Of a DNA stretch of 21,451 bases, positions 17,501 to 21,451 are shown in pieces. Within the stretch, counting starts at the first letter, position 1. Every line of letters begins with the position of its first letter. Location of the stretch: positions 40,224 to 61,674 of the forward strand of contig DBVY01000025.1 in NCBI GenBank assembly GCA_002308575.1, in the 5' to 3' direction. This stretch comes from Christensenella sp. UBA1252 (GTDB taxonomy: Bacteria > Bacillota > Clostridia > Christensenellales > CAG-1252). The notes under the pieces are model-generated. The model saw only the letters and a list, made by a program, of their open reading frames with translations. It had not been told where the DNA came from and did not search any database. The translations under genes and the position numbers were made by a program.

Positions 17501-17868
17501 AGCTGACGTGAATAATCGAACTTAATCAAGCTACGATCGGATGCATTGATCGGCAATTTGCTCTTATCCAAATTGACCGCACGAATGTACATCTCGTTCA
17601 CGACGCCGCTCTTAAGCGAAGACCGGATCTCGGGATCGTCGACCGCAAGGTAGTTATGCCCTTTCTCGACGTAGTAACGGTTTACGAGATCGTCGTTGAA
17701 GTAGATCAGGTAACCGTCCGCTCCCTTCACCTCGCCCCACATAAAGTAGCCGTCAGCGAAGTTGAGGTTGCGCGGATTTGCGAGCTTGCTCTGCCCGCAG
17801 CCGACGAGAACGACCGCGAGCGCCAAAACCGCGCAGACCATGATTACAAACAATAGTTTTTTCTTCAT
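14569..17868 (-). CDS. Multi-domain starch-binding lipoprotein with five CBM26-like modules
   Basis: This is a 1099-aa surface lipoprotein with no visible catalytic domain, probably a starch-capture protein. The lipobox is LVGC24. Two fibronectin-like domains (~28-118 and ~123-210; note FMWGEVKGADGYLIYF) are followed by two related beta domains (~218-290 and ~293-368). Next comes an InlB/Flg_new-type repeat (~384-457, GFIFVGWYEDAY...LYAKWT). A Pro/Asp linker and a CDYHVDANGDGKCDKC motif (488-504) lead into five modules at ~517-630, 645-765, 791-885, 908-998 and 1006-1099. Each carries a Trp/Tyr (mostly VWY or IWY), then YPG or WPG followed by M; the fourth is closest to classic CBM26. The start overlaps the previous stop (ATGA), with AGGAGG upstream. 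Starch as ligand is inferred from the modules and neighbours. Confidence 0.85.
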   Translation of the reverse strand: MKKKLLFVIMVCAVLALAVVLVGCGQSKLANPRNLNFADGYFMWGEVKGADGYLIYFNDDLVNRYYVEKGHNYLAVDDPEIRSSLKSGVVNEMYIRAVNLDKSKLPINASDRSLIKFDYSRQLATPNKVTLKGDKFSWRAVSEAKDYQAYVRQDGKTEGKLYKMTWATGTASVSGKINDLPNGFMYYVSIVACCEGFENSVPSVEVPYDRSVVNVDQSQYFALVDGNSIRLTEGEEDGVFAAALTLKADSTITVQDNAGKTFDLTKPTLVNGDYEIKFNVGTGAATLTKVTNYYVFVGSATEGVKLSLADGGYSAAVSLSDGMTYVVKDDEGNVLSTYADDSVNQGTAFTGGNYTVFVSSSTKEITVKAGGTVVNNDESTDGKWKVTLHYNYPNCPEDIIVYAEDGRTMATPATPVRNGFIFVGWYEDAYCLIEAKFTAKLSYFKITAPTDLYAKWTVDTSNDPDPTPDPGPDPTPGPDPVDPQPLPDCDYHVDANGDGKCDKCTRDMPVVQDTTGKIYLNVSKYDWFDDENAVINVHIWYADGTNNNWPGAKMTLNANGLYEADYYTSRVVKGIIFTRNDPNPNPNEGTKTEWDRIEIGEIEFNQAKPVYYLNSYRHADEVIEFTGKWLGVDEEAPSYVTGDKKAYVDFREVDWFASAGAKIYAYVWYTDESKNAEYPGKEMVFTNAASMTQYSAYIEYTSEKTLAGIIITRNNPNLPITGSGDGLWNKIEVSTALGNLGLTAALPALRLTAVNGNDFQGNWESEEAALSGNPVIVVNPEPDPEPDPEWNGTVTVDLSSVTLFGNDCVPYLYVWYSDESNNAVYPGAKMTATGEAGKYTYVISTTKTVVGMIVVRVSADETTMFNKTVNYSLPNNHIVYVKDSDFSEIPMDERTIGGSVTPDPGPVQTMTVYYYNNTWATVKAYAWSGTAPDTTDYLDAWPGRAMTAVAGKAGWWKIDVNKNATKIIFNDGGSNKTEDLTLNESTLYYKTGWTATYPADPEPWDGTLTVNITWEYFGTADAYLYVWYGTNPETKNAVWPGVKMTKTGTNTFTGTIDTSKPFAGLIVVRCDPATGDVWNQSGDITFIPDNHTITISSMS
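16429..16479. other. Run of seven G-tracts on the template strand (linker region)
   Basis: On the plus strand seven runs of three or more G occur within 51 bp, separated by 3-7 nt (GGGATCGGGACCGGGGG and onward). This fits the usual G-quadruplex sequence rule. It encodes the Pro/Asp linker of the 1099-aa lipoprotein, so the G-rich strand is the template strand and the mRNA is C-rich. It may be a by-product of the codons chosen for Pro and Asp. Confidence 0.5.
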
Positions 17869-20483
17869 TGTCCGCCTCCTGTTTGTTGATCATCCGATTC
17901 CCATTTGAGGATCGGGTATAGATTTGTTTGTGCAACGAAGATTTCACTACCGAGAACCGTATTGAGATCGGAAGCGATCGCTCTCATTTCCACCGTCGAT
18001 GCCGCTGTGGTGTTCGAAACCGTTCCGCCCTTCGTTGCGTTCAAAGCCATTCCGTTTCCGACCGTTCTGCCCGAAACGTAATAGCAGTTGTTGATTTGGT
18101 TATTATAACCTGCGATCGCGCCCCAGCAAGGTTCGACGAGGTTTGCGTTCGACCAATCGCCGTTAACGTAATACACAGCGGCGTTCGATCCTGAAATCGC
18201 GGTAATATTCGCCGTTTGATTGAAAACTTCGGAAGTATTGTCGGGATTAACGCGGTTGAAGATCACACCCGAGATCTGATTCGTGGCAAAGCCCGCGGGC
18301 ATATCTACGTAATAGAATTCGGTTTCACCGACCTTCGTCTTTTGCATCTCGACGCCCGGCCAAGGTTTATAATTTTGATCCGCGCCTTTCCAGAAGTGCG
18401 CGTAAATCTTCGCTTCGCCGGCTTCCGCCCAACTGCAAGCGGCAACAGAGAGATACAGCCTGCCGGATTGGAATCCCGCAACGCTCGCGTTGATGTCGCC
18501 CGAGTTATAACAAGCGCGAATGCCGAAGCCCGCGTCTTGTGCGCCGCCGTAATAGCCGTAGTTTTGACCCGCGATACCGCCGACCGAAATAATGCCGGAA
18601 ATACTGCCTTGGTTATAGCAGCCGTACACACCGGCGTTTGCGTAACTGTCCGTTCCGGTTTCGTTATAACCGTCCGAACCGTTGCGACCGACGATGCCGC
18701 CCGTATAGGCGAAACCGCTGACCACGGAGCCGAATTTGTTGCTGCAATAGGAAACCATCGTTTCGTATTGCATACCTTCCACGTCTTTTACGTTGTAGTT
18801 ATACCCGACGATTCCGCCCGTGTAAATGTCACCGGAAATAATACCTGCGTTCGAACACTTCGTAACAAGACCCGCGTTACGACCTGCAATACCTCCGACC
18901 GAAGCTTTACCGGAAACCTTTCCTTTGTTGATACAATGCTCGATCGTGCCCGCATTGTAGATTGCGAACGCGCCCGCTTCGTTTGCGCCGTAAACGCTGA
19001 ACTCGGCGTTTGCCGTGCAATTCTTGATCGTGCCGCGGTTGATCGAAACAAGCCCCGCCGCACCGTCTTTAACAGCGGTAACCGATCCGGAAACGAGCGT
19101 TACGTTTTCGATCAAGCCGTTATTCGTGTAGGCAAGGATCGCGCATTCGCCGCCCTTTTCGTGCATAATGCCGTCGTTCGTGCGGTTCGTCCAAGTGCGC
19201 CACGCGGTATTCGCGATTTTAAGATCTTTGATCTTTCCTTGCTTGGTGATCGAATCGAAAATCGAGCTGTAACCATCCTTATAATAAACGACAATATTGC
19301 TGATCGTGTGGTTGTCACCGTCCAAAACGCCCGAGAGGGATCCGAGGTTATAGAAGTTGCTGTAATCCTCGTCGTTTTGCGGCGTGTACTCTTTGAAAGC
19401 GATATCTTGCGTCAATTTGTAATATTTCGGTTGTCCGAGCGCCTCGTAAAACTCGATATATCTCAAATGAGCCGCGCTAGAAATCAAGAACGGATTCTCT
19501 TCACTGCCGTCGCCCTGTTCCTCGGTAAAGAAGGTAACGGAAACGGGATCGGAATCCGCGATCGGAAGCGAGGTGTTGCCCGCCCAAATCTCCTTGATCA
19601 GGAAGTGACCCGCGCGATCGGAAGAAAGCGACGCAATATCGGAACCGGAAATCGAAGTGACCGTGTTATACACGTCTTTCAGATAATAGATATCCGCACC
19701 TTCGACTTCGGCGAAATGCATCATATCGCCGTCCATATACGCATTGGCGGGCGCCGCATAGGCAAGTTTGTTCGATTGCGGATCGTAAACAAACTTAACC
19801 TTTACGCTATCTTTCAGATAGTGACCGTCCGCGACGTAATGCAAGGAAACGTTGCTCTTTGCGGCAACGGACGAAAGGTTGAAAGACGTCACGTTCGCCG
19901 CAAGTTTGTTCTCCGTCGTGCCGATCGTAACGACCGGATAGGGTTCCGCAATGCCCTTAACGGACATATTCGGGGATTGCCAACGGAATTCGGTTCCCAC
20001 AAGCCCTTCGACCTGCGGAGCAACGACCTTTACGCCCGGATAGTCAAAGCTGACGGGATCGCTCCAATTGCTGCTACCCGTTGTCGTTATGGCGCGAACC
20101 TTAATGACGAAATGTCCGTCCGCGGGAAGCGTTTCGATCTTCAACAGGTCGCAGTTCGTAAACCTAACCGTCTGAACCTGTCCGTTGACGTCCACTTCGT
20201 AGGACGCTCCGGAAACGCTCGACCAAGTTGCTCTGCCCGCATCGTTGACCGAAATCGAGCGAGGAACAGCGATTGATGTGTCGCCGGGACCGGGATCCGG
20301 ATTCGGATTGGGATTCGGATTCGAGTCGTCAGGCCCGGGATCGGGAGTCGGCGTTATGTTTCCTTGGTTGTTGTTCGAAGAATTATTGTTATTATTATTC
20401 TTCTTACACGCCGTTCCCACGACCGCAATCGCCGCAACAAGCAGGACGATCAGCAGTACCAATAATACGCGTTTAAACTTCAT
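17865..20483 (-). CDS. GLUG-repeat surface lipoprotein with inserted CBM26-like module
   Basis: This 872-aa lipoprotein is probably a cell-surface starch or glycan adhesin; no catalytic motif is visible. The signal ends GTA-C26, followed by an Asn-rich stretch (residues 29-39) and a Pro/Asp/Asn linker (44-68). Fibronectin-like domains follow (~72-150, 152-235 and 238-320). From ~325 a beta-helix-type region begins (GSEENPFLISSAAHLRYI), and from ~440 to 670 it becomes GLUG repeats (GGIAGRNAGLV, GGIVGYN, GGIAGQNYG with intervening C-x-N-x-G turns). At ~675-780 a CBM26-like module interrupts them (IYAHFWKGADQNYKPWPGVEM), after which the repeat resumes (WGAIAGYNNQINNCYYVSG). The Shine-Dalgarno is GGAGG, 11 bp after the amylase stop. 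The C-terminus has no wall-sorting signal. Confidence 0.85.
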   Translation of the reverse strand: MKFKRVLLVLLIVLLVAAIAVVGTACKKNNNNNNSSNNNQGNITPTPDPGPDDSNPNPNPNPDPGPGDTSIAVPRSISVNDAGRATWSSVSGASYEVDVNGQVQTVRFTNCDLLKIETLPADGHFVIKVRAITTTGSSNWSDPVSFDYPGVKVVAPQVEGLVGTEFRWQSPNMSVKGIAEPYPVVTIGTTENKLAANVTSFNLSSVAAKSNVSLHYVADGHYLKDSVKVKFVYDPQSNKLAYAAPANAYMDGDMMHFAEVEGADIYYLKDVYNTVTSISGSDIASLSSDRAGHFLIKEIWAGNTSLPIADSDPVSVTFFTEEQGDGSEENPFLISSAAHLRYIEFYEALGQPKYYKLTQDIAFKEYTPQNDEDYSNFYNLGSLSGVLDGDNHTISNIVVYYKDGYSSIFDSITKQGKIKDLKIANTAWRTWTNRTNDGIMHEKGGECAILAYTNNGLIENVTLVSGSVTAVKDGAAGLVSINRGTIKNCTANAEFSVYGANEAGAFAIYNAGTIEHCINKGKVSGKASVGGIAGRNAGLVTKCSNAGIISGDIYTGGIVGYNYNVKDVEGMQYETMVSYCSNKFGSVVSGFAYTGGIVGRNGSDGYNETGTDSYANAGVYGCYNQGSISGIISVGGIAGQNYGYYGGAQDAGFGIRACYNSGDINASVAGFQSGRLYLSVAACSWAEAGEAKIYAHFWKGADQNYKPWPGVEMQKTKVGETEFYYVDMPAGFATNQISGVIFNRVNPDNTSEVFNQTANITAISGSNAAVYYVNGDWSNANLVEPCWGAIAGYNNQINNCYYVSGRTVGNGMALNATKGGTVSNTTAASTVEMRAIASDLNTVLGSEIFVAQTNLYPILKWESDDQQTGGGQ

Positions 20484-20494
20484 GTGCCCTCCTC

Positions 20495-21451
20495 TTATGC
20501 GATTTTAACGATAATCGTTGCGCCGGATTTCAACGCGGTGATGCTGCTTCCCGGGGAAACCGCAACCACTTCGCCGCTCATAGCGCTCGACATATTGTAC
20601 TCATATTGACTGAAGTTGGTAATGACCCAATAGGTGTTACCGTTGTAACTGCGGGTAAACGAGAACAACGGTTCTTCGCCCGAGCCCCAACCGACCGACT
20701 TATAGGCATAATCTCCGTAACGGAGCGCCTTTCCGAGATCGGTCGAATCGTCGGACTTCAAATTCGTCCAATAACGAACCGTATTCAGGAAGGAACTCGC
20801 GTCCGCGGTTTGCTCTTGCACGCCGGGAAGCGCCGTGTTATAGGCGTCCCACTCGACCCAGTAGGTTCTGTCGCCGCTGATCGAGAAGTGCGTGATATCT
20901 TTTGCGCCGCCCTGCTCGTCGTAATCGGCGGTCGTCCACTTGAACGGCTGACGATATTGACGGTCGACGTGCGGGCTCGTTGCGTTTTCACCCGTCATGT
21001 AGTTACTGCTCATTCCGATTTCGTCGCCGTAATAGATCCACGAGATACCGGGCATCGTCATCATCGTGCTGATGACCGCAAGCGAATACTTCTTCGCGTT
21101 CGTCGCGTTCGCGTTGTCGACTTGTCCGCCCGCCATGTTGTTGACCAAGCGCATAATGTCGTGGTTGGACGTAAACAACGAATCCATGATCGTGCCGTTG
21201 CCCGTACCGACGCCGCTGATGCCGTATTGAGCATACAAAGCTTCGATCTTGGCGATCGCTTCGTAATCCCATTCGCTCGAACGGAGTTTGTCGGTGTTCG
21301 TGCCCTTGGGAAGCGCGTTTTCGCTGTTATTCGTCGCACCCGCGAGGGAGGACGCTTTGCTCGGGACCTGCGCGAGATCGCCGAAATTGTAGTACATATA
21401 GAAATCGAGCATTCCGTCGTACGCCACGTAGTACGGAGCGACGTTATACGC
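20495..21451 (-). CDS. GH13 alpha-amylase, C-terminal part (5' end off window)
   Basis: The reading frame runs off the right edge; 318 codons and the stop are visible. The N-terminal part, including any signal peptide and the first catalytic residues, lies outside. What remains is the end of a GH13 barrel: region IV FTSNHD (its Asp codon at 21158-21160), then the strand MPGISWIYYGDEIGM and RQPFKW. A C-terminal beta domain follows (PLFSFTRSYNGNTYWVITNFS to the end). It hydrolyses or rearranges alpha-1,4 glucans; alpha-amylase is the likeliest role, though other GH13 members such as a neopullulanase-type enzyme cannot be excluded. It precedes the 872-aa lipoprotein gene by 11 bp, so both are in the same operon. 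Confidence 0.9.
   Translation of the reverse strand, partial: AYNVAPYYVAYDGMLDFYMYYNFGDLAQVPSKASSLAGATNNSENALPKGTNTDKLRSSEWDYEAIAKIEALYAQYGISGVGTGNGTIMDSLFTSNHDIMRLVNNMAGGQVDNANATNAKKYSLAVISTMMTMPGISWIYYGDEIGMSSNYMTGENATSPHVDRQYRQPFKWTTADYDEQGGAKDITHFSISGDRTYWVEWDAYNTALPGVQEQTADASSFLNTVRYWTNLKSDDSTDLGKALRYGDYAYKSVGWGSGEEPLFSFTRSYNGNTYWVITNFSQYEYNMSSAMSGEVVAVSPGSSITALKSGATIIVKIA

Noticed and set aside
18216..20276. Plus-strand open frame of 686 codons opposite the GLUG lipoprotein, and similar ones at 14470-16203, 12962-14479, 11608-13176 and 8465-9808
   Set aside because: Same cause as above: shadows of minus-strand coding with biased codon use. No ribosome site or promoter fits, and the products resemble no known family.
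20380..20410. Trinucleotide (Asn) run as a phase-variable tract
   Set aside because: The unit is three bases, so slippage would change only the number of Asn residues and would not switch the gene on or off.

Overview
All confidently called genes in this window lie on the minus strand and form two operons. Read 5'->3' on that strand, the right-hand part (21451 down to 5871) is a starch/maltodextrin use operon, and the left-hand part (5686 down to 1) is an F1Fo ATP synthase operon. A 184-bp gap (5687-5870) separates them. It holds the terminator of the first operon and a near-consensus promoter for the second. No stretch over 300 bp lacks a gene. I see no RNA genes, insertion sequences or CRISPR arrays.

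The organism looks like a fermentative Bacillota of the Clostridia type, perhaps a gut lineage near Christensenellales; the exact clade is a guess. The evidence is strong Shine-Dalgarno sites, lipoprotein signal peptides in place of outer-membrane SusCD proteins, a CBM26/CBM41/pullulanase starch system, GLUG and InlB-type repeats, and the lack of any Gram-negative envelope gene.

Starch operon, in transcription order: the C-terminal part of a GH13 alpha-amylase (20495-21451, cut by the window edge); an 872-aa lipoprotein with GLUG repeats and an inserted CBM26-like module; a 1099-aa lipoprotein with an InlB-type repeat and five tandem CBM26-like modules; a MalE-type binding lipoprotein; permeases MalF and MalG; a secreted type I pullulanase with CBM41 and CBM48; and a MalK-type ATPase with an extra ~295-aa C-terminal region. 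Most neighbours overlap or are separated by 9-14 bp, so this is probably one mRNA. The inferred division of labour is that the lipoproteins hold starch at the surface, amylase and pullulanase cut it, and MalEFGK imports the oligosaccharides.

ATP synthase operon: a small two-TM membrane protein in the place usually held by atpI, then atpB, atpE, atpF, atpA, atpG and atpD (cut by the left edge). There is no atpH. Instead the first ~67 residues of AtpA match the C-terminal domain of the delta subunit, so this enzyme appears to have a delta(CTD)-alpha fusion and to lack the delta N-terminal domain, at least in this operon. This is the most surprising thing in the window. Other points of interest are a promoter placed so that the first ATP-operon gene would be leaderless, a pair of operator-like palindromes around that promoter, the enlarged MalK, and a carbohydrate-binding module set inside a beta-helix-type repeat array.
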